Source: Guyanagaster necrorhizus
Taxonomy: Eukaryota > Basidiomycota > Agaricomycetes > Agaricales > Physalacriaceae
Direction of reading: 5' to 3'
Assembly (NCBI RefSeq): GCF_019112545.1
Contig: NW_025064880.1
Location: forward strand, 62,001-126,000
Length of the DNA stretch: 64,000 nt
In this document: positions 46,027 to 59,013 of the stretch, piece after piece
Layout of the letters: each line of letters starts with the position of its first letter
How positions within the stretch are numbered: position 1 is the stretch's first letter
Notes under the pieces: model-generated
Told to the model about the DNA's origin: nothing
What the model saw: only the letters and a program-made list of their open reading frames with translations
The model's database searches: none
Made by a program: the position numbers and the translations under genes

Positions 46027-48312
46027 ATGCCACCCTCAGACACTGAAGACGATGTCCTCGAAGAAAATGAAGACGACCTCGAGGAAGATGCTGACAATGA
46101 CCTCGAGGAGGAGCTGTTCGATGCCATAAACGAAGAAGCCACTGAAGACGGCGATGATGTGCGTGTTCGCTGTCTGTATTTCTGTGCTATGTTTTATTCT
46201 CTGCAAGGATTCTTCTAGCTCTACTGACGAAGGTTTCTTTGACGATAACGACGATGACGAGGAGGAGGAGTCAGAGCCTTCAAGAGACGTGCAACCGAGC
46301 GAGATACCCTCACAGCAAAGCTCAGTCCAGAACGCGTCCTTACTGTCACCTGAATCCCAATCCCATTCATCTTCTGTCAAACGTGGGTGACGGGTCGTCC
46401 TTTCGTTCCATCGTATTGACGTGAATAATAGATGCCTCACCACCCTTGGTTCGCAAGCGATCTCTTTCGCCTGCCCGAGCTCGGAAAAGAGCTCTCTACT
46501 ATCCGAGAGGCTCTGACGTACCCATTTATCGTACATGTATCGTCGAGGCTGTATGTGCAATACCCCACCCGGTTCCCATCCATGCACTCGCCTCTTCTCA
46601 CTGCATGACGCATCTTCTCACTGGATCTGATGATGGTTATATCCGTGACTACGATATTTTTACGGCGCTTAACGGAAAGAACTTCCTGACGGCGCCACAA
46701 AGACATCACTCTGGTGTTGTGGAGGGAATCATGAAATCTGGGCAGCTCCGTTTCTGGTGGGAGAATCCAACGCCTCCAGACGTGTCGACTGCTTCGGCCG
46801 AGGATGAGACAGGGTTGTCGCCGGTATATTGTTTAGCGATGCATTCAGACGCGCTGTGGGCTCTTGCGGGAAGCGACGTGCGTTTTCCATTTTTCTCCCA
46901 AATTCGCCTCACTAACGAGCAAGCAACAGTCTGGCCCCATCAGCCTGTATACGGTGAGGCATGATCCTGGACGTTTATGTCATGTCATGAGTGGTCATCG
47001 CGGGCCCGTATCTGCGCTATCTCTAGACCATGATGAAAAGGGATTCTTCAGTGCTGGATGGGATGGTGACGCGCTTGTAAGTCGTTGCATGACTGGAATC
47101 CGGAACGTAGTGAACCGGATTTCAACAGCTGTGGGACCTTAATACAGGCCAGAAGATAAGAAACTTCACGTCTCATGGTGCCCAGCTCACAGGAGTTGCG
47201 GTGCGGCCGACAAATGCGGTATTTGCAGAGGCAGGACCTGCAGCCATCACCCGGCCCGAAACCGAAACTTTACCAGACGAAGGTACCACTGCATCGGCAC
47301 CTGCGATGGCGCCACAACCCGTGCCACCAGCTGCATCTGCACCTGATTCACCATCTCAATCAGATGGATCTTTCGATGACCTCTTCGACGAACCGGAGAA
47401 CGATACGCAGGGCAGGGCCCAAAACAAATGGCGAGCCTCGGCAAACGGGGCTACGGGACTAGCTGTTCCTCCGCCAGCCCAGCCCCAACAGCCCCAACAA
47501 CCCCCGCGTCCCAATTTCGGCTTAATAGCACCCTCCAAGAATGCGCCCCCCTTGCTCGATCCTGAGAGCTATATAAAATTCTCGGCGGATATTTTATTGA
47601 CGGCGTCTATAGATGGCCAGGTGATCGTTTGGGACAAAAGAGTGAACGGGGCGGGCGCAGGAGTAGGGAGACTCTGGATGAATGAAAAGACTCCACCCTG
47701 GTGCTTGTCGGTGCGGATGCTATGCTATGGCTCCGGAAGGGCACAGATTGATTTTGACATATTATTCCGTCACAGGCATGCTGGTCTGCGGACGGCGGCC
47801 AAATATATGCCGGAAGGCGTAACGGGACCGTTGACGTCTGGGATGTACGCCAGCTTGGTCGTTCGGGTCCTACCTCCACCCCCAGGCTTCTGAAAACCCT
47901 GAGAAACCCACCAAGCTCCGGAGTAGTTTCATGTGTCGTCGCCTTTCCAGATAACAAACATATCGCCTGGTAAGTGGTCTCGTACCTGGACACGAGCAAG
48001 AGATGCCTTGACTTCGGAACAGCGCGTCCATCGATAATCTGCGTCTGTGGAACGTGGATGTTGTTGAATCTGACTCTGGCAGACCCAAGGCTGGGATGCA
48101 GTTCAAGATCATACCGGGCCACCACGGAGGGTACATCTCTAATCTTTGTGGGTCCCTTCTTTGGTGTTTTTCCGATAGGATCTGTCTGGCTCACAATGCG
48201 AATAGTGGTCGATCCTGGAGGCAGATTCTTAGTAAGTGCTAGTAGCAACCGCGGGTGGCATGGGGAGTCCACACGGACAGTATTTGTGCATGACATAAAG
48301 CATGTTCAATAA
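46027..48312 (+). CDS. SPT8: SAGA complex subunit SPT8
   Basis: WD40 subunit of the SAGA coactivator that helps deliver TBP to promoters. The start MPPSDTEDDVLEENEDDLEE opens an extremely acidic N-terminus, as in yeast Spt8. The propeller follows: YRTCIVEAVCAIPHPVPIHA, THLLTGSDDGYIRDYDIF, AMHSDALWALAGSD, VMSGHRGPVSALSLDHDEKG, FFSAGWDGD, then QLWDLNTGQKIRNF. A disordered Pro/Ala/Gln-rich insert (about 47.2-47.5 kb, with LDPESYIKFSADILLTAS after it) interrupts the propeller, as in other Spt8 proteins. The last blades are GRRNGTVDVWDVRQLGRS, CVVAFPDNKHIACASIDNLR and LLVDPGGRFLVSASSNRGW. About nine exons; TAA at 48310-48312. Confidence 0.92.
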
Positions 48313-48821
48313 CAGTTCACAACGCCGCAATTTGGACCTTAAGGGCAGACCGACTAGTCTCTTCGTCATTGTTTGGATCTCAAGTTGTAAGATTTTTTAC
48401 ATGCCCGCCGCCAAGTCATGAGGATCACAAACTGCTCCATCGCGCGCATAATTAGCCTCCGAGTGTGTATTGAGAAGTGAGCATCCGAGGAACAGAACGA
48501 CCTGTCAATAATGAAGTTCAATATAGGACTGGGAGGCTTCGCCGGACTCTTCGACATCAAAAAACAAATGCTTGAGATCTAGACCGTACATTTGTCTTCT
48601 TAGTGTGTCTTCGCCTCTTTTCTCCTGCCACAACGCCCCCGAATAGCGTGAATTGTTCTCATCAGCCAATAACGGCAACAAAGCCTAACAGAAAGGCCGA
48701 GTGTGACGTGACAATATACTCAAGTGGTCCCAATCGAAGCCTGTGCATTTTCCCGAGTCGGAGGGTCAAAAGGACTTGTTTAAACAGGCGCGAAAGTATG
48801 TAAAATCTCCCTCCTGTATGT
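48313..48821. other. Intergenic region, no gene seen
   Basis: Promoter side of the downstream methyltransferase. No ORF here has family motifs, although a further non-conserved 5' exon of that gene cannot be excluded. Confidence 0.35.
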
Positions 48822-50255
48822 ATGTTGCGCCAGCCTGTCCCTCCAACTGGGGAGGAATTAACGTATGTCGGAGATGACGACTCTGAATTCTTTCGCCATG
48901 TACATGGTCGATCGCTGAACACTTTGAACACGTCCTATTTGCTTCCGTGCGTCCTCTTCTCCCCCTTACGCGTTATTCATCTACCCCCTCACGTGTATAC
49001 CAGCTCCGATCGCGACGAAGTCAAGGCAAGCCACTCACTTTCACACCTACCTCTTTTATCTTACGCGTCCTGCCGTCCAGCGTTCTGAATACCACCATCG
49101 GATGCTCAAGTTCGTGTTTGGCGGCCAAAATTATGTCGGTCCCGTAAGAGAAGCCTTGCAGTTCGGACAACAGCGTCGAGGTCAGTTCATCAGCGAAAAT
49201 CGAATTCACAGGCCTGATGATCCGTCTAGTTCTTGATTTAGGAACAGGAGGGGGTCTTTGGTATGCTTATTTTCGTCTGCATCCAATGATCAACCGTAGA
49301 GGGGGGATTGACGAGGTTCCTGCTTTCTTTTCTGTTCAGGGCCATAGAAATGGCAGACGAATTTCCTCGCGCAGAAGTCATTGGTATCGACTTGGCCCCA
49401 ATTCAGCCCCGGTATGCCTCTCAGAAATCCACATTCGTCGCCTCTGTGCTCACCAGCACCAATAGCGATGTCCCGCCCAACTGCACGTGAGAAATATCGG
49501 TCTCTGCGCCGTCATGTCGTGTCCTAAACTTCCCTCTTCTCCCTCTTTCCTGCAGCTTTGAACTTTGTGACTTGGACCAACGATCCATTCCTTACCCAGA
49601 CGGTTATTTCGATCTCATTCATGCTCGCTCGATGTTTATGGGGGTAGGTAAATTCAGGCGCCCTATTTCCCAAGTCACGATCTGACCTCGTTTTTGCAGA
49701 TACATAATTACCCTCGATTCTTGCGTGAAGTCTCGCGTCTGCTCCGCCCTGGCGGTCTGGTCATTCTTATAGAACCAGACCTCACCCCAACCATTGATCC
49801 CTCTTCACCAGCTGTCTCCTCTCAACCCGACGCATCGGGCTGGTTCACCTTTTGGGAAACATATCATACTTGCCTCCGTCGCCAGAGAATAGACCCTACT
49901 GTCCCGCAACGCATGGCAGATCTGCTTGTCTCTACCGGAATGTTTGAAAATATTGTTAGACGGGAAGGCAACATTCCAGTCGGTTCTTGGCCTAGGGGTG
50001 AGCCCTTTTTCAGCCTCCCAATAACAACAATTTATATTGACGATTATTCTAGAGCCTGTAGCTTTGACTGTTGGACAGCTGCAATGGATGGATTACGAGC
50101 TGTTGCTTCCGGCCCTACGTCCCTTTTTTCTTACTGTTGGACTTCCGGAGACGACAGTTAGAAGCCTCGTAGCGGATGCCCAACACGACCTATACCACCC
50201 TTCTGTAAACTTATCATGTCGTATCAACATTGTCCACGCCTCGAAGCGCCTGTAG
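48822..50255 (+). CDS. SAM-dependent methyltransferase domain protein
   Basis: Class I methyltransferase of a type common in mushrooms; substrate unknown. The start is MLRQPVPPTGEELTYVGDDD, then SEFFRHVHGRSLNTLNTSYL. After two introns comes RMLKFVFGGQNYVGPVREAL. Motif I is VLDLGTGGG, then IEMADEFPRAEVIGIDLAPI, the acidic motif region FELCDLDQRSIPYPDGYFD, LIHARSMFMG, and LRPGGLVILIEPDL. The C-terminal half carries TVGQLQWMDYELLLPALRPF, conserved in this group. The intron at 49026-49080 has a GC donor in an otherwise perfect context (AAG followed by GCAAGC) and is needed to join DRDEVK to RSEYHHRMLK. About seven exons. Confidence 0.86.
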
Positions 50256-50636
50256 CTCGTCATTATAAAGTATCATATGCATTTATTATCTACTTACGGA
50301 CCATATACCGTTACTTAGGTTCTGCCTAATAATGCATCAGCAACCCACCACTTGCGGTGGTGGTGGTGGTGTCCTGAAATCCAATATCACACGTCGTAAT
50401 CATAAAGCAGTTGTTCACCTCTGTTCCTGTCTAAAAAGTACACACGGAAGGAACGACACATATCCAAACCCTAGGACAGCATATGACGATGATGTACAAG
50501 ATGGATCAAGACAAGGACAGTCAAGATGATCAATGAAAACGTATCAAAGCGGGCGAGTGCAGGGGCGATTGACATCAAACAAAAACGAAAGGACGGATCC
50601 AAAAGTGGTCCAAAATATACCATGGCAGCCCCTAGC
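50256..50636. other. Intergenic region between converging genes
   Basis: 3' flanks of the methyltransferase and PAB1. Contains a short GGT repeat near 50347-50361. No gene seen. Confidence 0.4.
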
Positions 50637-53025
<2,389 letters not shown>

Positions 53026-53151
53026 TTATGGGAATTGGGGGGTCGTTACTGCTATATGAACTTTTCTGCGACTGCTTTTGAGGTCAACGAAAAGTAGAGG
53101 AGTCAACGATTAGGACATACACAGGAGGAGCAACAAGACAACCGCTTGTGG

Positions 53152-53192
53152 ATAAAAAAAGGTTTTTTATGTTTTTTATCGGCTTTTTAGCT
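53152..53192 (-). promoter_or_regulatory. A-rich tract upstream of PAB1
   Basis: Read on the PAB1 sense strand, this stretch holds three A-runs (CTAAAAAGCC, GATAAAAAAC, ATAAAAAACC) about 180-210 nt before the start codon. In other eukaryotes an A-rich 5' UTR element lets PABP repress its own mRNA. Whether this lies in the transcript is not known. Confidence 0.35.
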
Positions 53193-53507
53193 GAAAGGGG
53201 AGGTAAAATTCTGCATCAGCGAGGACGAGGACGACGACAAGGACGTACTGACCTTTAGATGATGGTGGATGAAGAAAAACAAAGGACCGCTTTTCGATTC
53301 AAAGCAATTCAAATTTCAAACTCAGCTACAACGCATTGATCATTTGCCTTCTTGGGCCAGCCACGGATAAAAACACATCAGCCTTTGACCAAAGTACAAT
53401 GATACAAAGTCCAATAGATTTTTACTTCTAAGAACAAACAGTACATGCTCCAGAATATAATTCAAGATAAGGAACAGACGCTCGAGCTTGCAACTGAGGG
53501 GCGCAAC

Positions 53508-54793
53508 TCAACCCCGTGTGAAGTATGCTTTCGCGCCGTGGGAGGCCAGCTCCGTTTTGGCCTAAAGAAAGTCAGCGCGGTGCAGGGACACGAGGCGAAA
53601 AATCTTGCCTTCTCCATAGTATGCCCTGCGACAGTGTGGTGTGCATAGATCTGTATGGTCGATTGAGGTAAGTCGCAAAAAATAACACATAAAACCGAAC
53701 TTTACCTGGCGGTAATAGAAGGCATTACCGACACCTTGAATGATCCAGCCTATTGTAGCCACCAAGCCCAAGATTGCAGCTACCCAGTGGTGGTTTACAA
53801 ACATCTGAATCGTCTGGATAAGGCCAGCAGAACCAGTGCTGCGAGGAGAAATGAGACGCAGTGCAACTCGGCGAGAAACATGTCGGTTACCTAGGTACTC
53901 CGATGATCCTATCATGGCAATAAGTTTCGGGCACCAAGTTGGGCAGAGTGACTCACATGTAGATGCTGAATAGGAGATGGAACCCGCCAAAGAAGAAGTA
54001 AAGGTCTAAGAAAGCATAAGACACTATTGACAAAAGCAGATTATACAGTACACACAATAATACAAGGCTTGTTCCTGTAATCGCGTGAGATTATGCGACG
54101 ACGCACTGGCAGAGACACACACCTTCATGTAACCGTTGTAAATCGGGCTTTTGCGAGGCGGTTAGAGAGGCGCCATCGAAGGACTGCGGACACACATACC
54201 GATACCAGAGAAGAAAGGAGGTGACGGAAATTACGAACAAGTAACTGCGGGGAATCGCAAGGTGAACATGAGTTACGGCAGAGGAAGCACAGGGACTCAC
54301 CCTATACTGGCGCCGACGTCGCGCCCACCATCAGAGGAACCAGCAATAAGGATGAAAATACAGGCGATCATATTGAGGACAAGTGTGCCAAGAAGCACCA
54401 GCCATAGCTGATATAGACGGGTTATAAGAGGCTGCGATGCCTCCGGTATTTCTTCCGGGATAGAATGGAAAATCAAGGGAAAAACTGGAAGTACGTGGAA
54501 GTCAGAGGAACAAAGACGACTGCAGAGAAAACTAACAAGGCGGCCAGTTGTTCTTGCCATGCTGCCTTATATGCTCAGCCTTTCTATTGAGTTCCTGTTC
54601 GCGTCGCTCTAGGTCGAGCTCGCGTTGTTGCAGCTCCTCCAAACGAGTGTCAGTACTCTGTGACTGCGGTGGAGTCGGGTCATCGAATGGATTTGTGTCC
54701 AGGGAATGGGTGGAGGCAAACGGATTCTGAGCGTAGCCTGACGAAAGGTGAGTACGGGGAGAATAATAAAGGAACAGAAATAGATGCACTCAT
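53508..54793 (-). CDS. Secretory carrier-associated membrane protein (SCAMP)
   Basis: Four-helix protein of post-Golgi and endosomal recycling vesicles. The start ATG 54793 is split: ATG-A joins through a GT-AG intron to give MSYAQNPFASTHSLDTNPFD, with the NPF motifs that bind EH-domain endocytic proteins. A coiled coil follows (EELQQRELDLERREQELNRK), then the cytosolic LIFHSIPEEIPEASQPL and four membrane segments (LVLLGTLVLNMIACIFILIA, YLFVISVTSFLLWYR, YYYFFFFGGFHLLFSIYM, WVAAILGLVATIGWIIQGVG). The C-terminus HHTVAGHTMEK joins KTELASHGAKAYFTRG only if a 47-nt GC-AG intron (53562-53608) is removed; reading through instead gives atypical Cys/Arg/Ser text. About ten short exons. Confidence 0.9.
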
Positions 54794-55523
54794 GTTCAGG
54801 ATGGTGTCAAATGGAAGTATGCAGTTAACCCTAACCCCGAGCAATAACAGTACGTGTTTGCACCAGAGGGAACAAACAAGGCCACGTGGATGCCGACGGC
54901 CGCCACGGTTCGAATGCGTCAACCGATGCTGCATCGCGCACAGCATCCGACCCGTCCGCGCGAATCACTGCCTGAGCATCGGCGCTAAAATTTGCATCGA
55001 TCAGATGGAGGGAGGATCGGGAACGAGGCAAATCCGACGGATGCCTCGAGCATTCATGCCGCCAGAATAGAGCGTCCGTTTTCTCATGGAACTTACAACA
55101 TGGCAAAATCTCGCATGGATACCTACTTAACGCAAGCCTCGAGGCCTGCTGTAGGAGGGATGTTATAGCGTAACCACTGGTAGCCATCAATTTCAATCGT
55201 CCCTCGGACCAAGGTGCATTTGGTAATCGGGCACGAATTTTGACACGTTTTAACCCTGATATAGAATCAAATCGAGGGAAAACGCGTGGGTCCACGGCCG
55301 ATCTCGGCATGATCGAAGCCAAGTATATAAACTGAAGCACAAGGTAGTTGAAAATTTGCGCCTTTGCATCACCCTCCTTCTGCCCGACCTTCCCTACGGT
55401 ACCCTTGTACGTCTTTCGCCATCGCTCTTCCTAAACCGTACTAATAATCGACGGCAGTTATTCCACGACTTTATTGTCGTCGCATACATTCTCTGACCTC
55501 TCATTCCTTACTTGCCGCCCAGA
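54794..55523. other. Divergent promoter region with a TATA box
   Basis: Lies between the SCAMP and DPBB-protein starts. TATATAAA at 55324-55331 is followed by pyrimidine-rich sequence up to the DPBB start. A minus-strand frame of 169 codons (54831-55340) overlaps the SCAMP 5' flank and has no recognisable motif. Confidence 0.45.
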
Positions 55524-56907
55524 ATGTTCGCTTCCCTCGCCACCGTTGCTCTTGTCGCCATTGCCGCTGTCCAGGCCACGCCCCACTTTCCTCGTAGCAG
55601 CCTTCATGGTCTGCACCGTGTAGTTCGTTCGACAAAGCCTGCCGGCTATGCCGAGGGCTACCTCGAGCCCTATGATGTTTATCACGCACGGTATCTCGCC
55701 ATTGGTTGTCAGAACCAGCACGACACCCAGTTCTTCGATGACTGCTGTCATCCCCTGTTGGTACGTCGTGTCTTCCTCGTAATCACATCAGAGCTAATCT
55801 GCTCATTCCAAAGGCTAATGAGACCGTTGCTGCTAATCGTCCCTCGTACTGCTCTGTTTCAGTGTCTGCTTCTTCGTCCGCCAGCGCCGTAGAGGCCACC
55901 TCGACAGATACTTCAGATGATGACAGTGAATATGACGACTGTGATGACGAAGCTTCTTCCTCTGCCACTTACGTACCCGCCACTACTTCTTCATTCTCCT
56001 CGGAGTTGCCTCAGGCTACCAGTACATGGACCCCGGCTGCCAGCTCCAGCTCCAGCTCCAGCTCTAGCGTTAGCAGCAGTTCTAGCATGCCTGTAACCCA
56101 GGATAACACCTGGACTCAGGACACGAATACTTGGACTGCCGCGACGACGTCGTCAAGTGAAGAGAGCCAGAGCACATGGACCCCGGATCCCACCACCTCC
56201 TCGACGCAGGAGCAGGCCCAAAAGAACACCCAGACCCAAGAAACGTCAACTTCCTCTTCCTCCACTGCCGCATCGACGGGCACTTCCAATGCGTCTTCAG
56301 ACAGCTCGTCGTCTTCGTCTAGTTCCGGCGGAACTTTCTACTCGGGGGGCGTGTGAGTGTTCTTGTATATAATCAGCTTCTTCCTTTAAATTTGCTTTAC
56401 AGAGGCACCTTCTATTATCAGTATGGTGTCGCCGGTTCGTGTGGCCAAGTAAGTTTTTTTCGACTTTACCCAAGATGTTACTCAGACACTGGTATCTTAG
56501 GTTCATGCTGATTCCGACAAGATCGTGGCTGTTTGTAAGTTACACATTTGTACGATGGATTCCCTGCTGACCAGAATCTTCCACTATGACCAGCTGCCAT
56601 TGTCATGAACTCGGCTCTGTGTGGTAAGACGATCACCCTTACCAACACTGCCAATGGAAAGGTTTGTCATAATCATTTAATGGATGTCTGTAGGCCAACA
56701 ACACCTTTACAGACCGTCGACGCTGTCATTGCGGATACGTGCCCAGGTTGTTATGATGGAGGAGCTTCTATTGATTGTTCTACTGGTACCTTTGACGCTC
56801 TTGCTGACGAGTCTGATGGTACTTTCCCTGGTGAGCTCTCCCATTTGTCTTGGTTGCATGAATCTCTCATGCCCTTTCCAGTCACGTTCACGCTCCCCGC
56901 GGTTTAA
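55524..56907 (+). CDS. Secreted Ser/Thr-rich protein with C-terminal DPBB (RlpA/expansin-like) domain
   Basis: The start MFASLATVALVAIAAVQA is a clear signal peptide. A short Cys-containing domain follows (AIGCQNQHDTQFFDDCCHPL), then about 170 residues of Ser/Thr-rich, probably O-glycosylated linker with an acidic patch (DDDSEYDDCDDE) and several TWT motifs (STWTP, NTWTQDTNTWTAA). The C-terminal double-psi beta-barrel reads GTFYYQYGVAGSCGQ, then VSAIVMNSALCGKTITLTN, then TVDAVIADTCPGC and LADESDGTFPVTFTLPAV. This fold occurs in expansins, cerato-platanin-like and RlpA-like proteins that bind or loosen cell-wall polymers. The Asp in VIADTCPGC is conserved. About seven exons. A TATA box lies 193-200 bp upstream. 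Confidence 0.88.
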
Positions 56908-57577
56908 GACCGTGCCTCTCGTCAATCGCTTGGCCTTGTTCATACATATATACCCAGAGGTCAGCCAGGACCTTTCTCTTCTTAACGTCTTTCACTCTTA
57001 TGAGTGAAGGGCGCGGGCCTAAGGCTTTTCATTTACCATATACGATTGATACGGGGTTTCACGACAAGTGTCAGGAACACTGACTACTACGGTGGTTTTG
57101 CTCCTGGCATTGATATTATCATTCTTATTCGTCAGTGTCGAATTTATTATTGATGTTTCTATGTTGCACTTTCATGTTCTCGTTTTTATTTGGGTTTACA
57201 TTATCCCATCATTTGCTCGTCGTATTGCAACCACCACAGACAAGAATAATTTTTACTTGATTTCTTTTGTAAACATCTTGGCGGGACTCGAGGGTGGGGT
57301 TGGGAACTGTGTTCCTGCTGGTACCTATTTACGCTTGTAATGTCGATCATACTGCGCTGGGTAATAGAATCTGTTGACGGATCTTGCCTTTGATGTGTGA
57401 TCGACGTAACTTGCAAGTTAGTGGGACGGACATCGGAAGGCGTGGGACCGTGGATGCGTCGGTGTGCACGACGGTGAGTTGGAACCGTGTTTCAAAGTGC
57501 ATTTATTCAAATTATTAATTATTGCTATTATATTTTGCTGACAGATTCTCCTCCAGACCCGGGACTGGGCAGGACAA
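56908..57577. other. Intergenic region with possible COQ11 leader exon
   Basis: AT-rich 3' flank of the DPBB gene. From ATG 57393 a frame (MCDRRNLQVSGTD) can be spliced at 57473 to the next exon of COQ11 in phase, but it is not a convincing mitochondrial presequence. No other gene seen. Confidence 0.3.
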
Positions 57578-58819
57578 ATGAACGCCCATTTCCCAAACCG
57601 GCATTTGCCGATCTTGTCATCCTCGATGAGCGGTGTCGCCCTGAAAAAAATCCTCGTCGTCGGAGGGAACGGCTTCATCGGTAGGCGAACAAGCTGCATC
57701 AAAAAATGCCACTAATGAGACTTTGCATTGATAGGCTCTGCAGTCTGTCGCGCCGCGTTGGCAAAGGGCATGCAGGTCACGTCTGTGAGGTTCGTTATCC
57801 GTAATCGCGCTCAGGCTCAACTTGACACACACCTGTAGCTCGTCTGGGCGCCCATACCGTACGCCCAAGGGCCACAGCCCAACATGGACAGAAAAAGAAA
57901 GTCGCTCTCTTTCGTTTTCTCACGAAGACGACACCTTGACCGCATGCGAGTGTAGGTGATGTGGTTGCAGGGCACGGCCCATGACCCGTCAACGTTTGCA
58001 GGTGCTCTGCAGGACGCCAACGGGGTAGTGCATACGCTTGGGACGCTCCTTGACGACGGCAAATACAAGACCGCGGTAAACGAAGGGAGCCTTTCCGGCC
58101 TAGTGGGGAGTTTGATTGGCTCGCAGAACCCCTTGGAGAAGAAGACGACTAGCGGGTACGAGAGCCTCAACCGTGATGCTGGTTAGTACGCTCCAGTATG
58201 CTTCGCTTCGCTTCTCATTTCCTGCTAGCGCTCCGAGTTTGTGAAGCTTTTGTGAATTCCGGGCCAGCAGAGGGCCTCTCACGTCGTCCGTTCGTATACA
58301 TATCAGCAGAGGATATTTTTCGACCCATTATTCCCGCCCGATACATTGAAACCAAACGCGAAGCAGAAGCAGGAATCGACAGCCTTGTGTCTCAGAAACC
58401 TGGCCAATTCCGTGGTGTCTACATTCGACCCAGTACGTGCCACTTTTTGTAGGTGTTACCACCAACGTCCTCCCTTTTATATAGGTCTCGTCTATCATGC
58501 GCACTTTCGCCCCCTAAGCACACCATTTGCGGCGCTCCTTGAGTTTTCCGCTGTCATGCATTCCAAGGTTCCTCGCGGGATCCCGACGCCCTCAAGTGTA
58601 CTTCGTTCGATAGGGTCTGCATTGGCAGTACCAGAAGTGACGAACAGCATGTCGAATGCTCTCACCATTCCACCCATCCATGTCGACCATGTTGCCGAGG
58701 CAGTCTGTGTGGCGCTGGAGAATGATGCAGTTAGTGGGGCAGTTGGGGTAAGGGAGATGCGAGAAATGATAGGATGGATGGCTACACCTAGCGACGGATC
58801 ATTGAATGGAGCACACTGA
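57578..58819 (+). CDS. COQ11: COQ11-like NAD(P)-binding protein of ubiquinone biosynthesis
   Basis: Atypical short-chain dehydrogenase associated with the mitochondrial CoQ synthome (yeast Ylr290c). The conserved core starts MSGVALKKILVVGGNGFIG (Rossmann GxxGxxG; the last Gly falls at an exon join), then SAVCRAALAKGMQVTSVS, SSGRPYRTPKGHSPTWTEK, VMWLQGTAHDPSTFAGAL and GVVHTLGTLLDDGKY. Later exons give ALRVCEAFVNS, FVYISAEDIFRPIIPARYI, the substrate-loop-like RGVYIRPSLVYH, and PPIHVDHVAEAVCVALEN. The join between TWTEK and VMWLQ needs an intron at 57897-57955 whose first bases are GA, not GT. The start is uncertain: ATG 57578 or 57626, or an upstream exon. Confidence 0.85.
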
Positions 58820-59013
58820 ATAAATTTCTGCCAATTACATCTAACTCTTATTTGGCTGTACAGCAACATTCGGACTTGACTCGATCACCTGGCCTAGGCC
58901 TCCCCGTAAGCTAGCTGACTCAGGGGCTGCCCCAAACTTTACCGTCTGTTATTTATTTATTACCAACACTACTTGTCCCAATTTCTTTCCCCGCCTACCC
59001 CGCTCCAGTCTTC

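Noticed and set aside
54831..55340. A 169-codon minus-strand frame upstream of SCAMP
   Set aside because: It overlaps the SCAMP 5' flank, has no recognisable motif, and the split-ATG SCAMP start explains the locus better.
57068..57340. Hydrophobic 90-codon frame after the DPBB gene
   Set aside because: Its hydrophobicity follows from the T-rich 3' flank; no motif or intron context.
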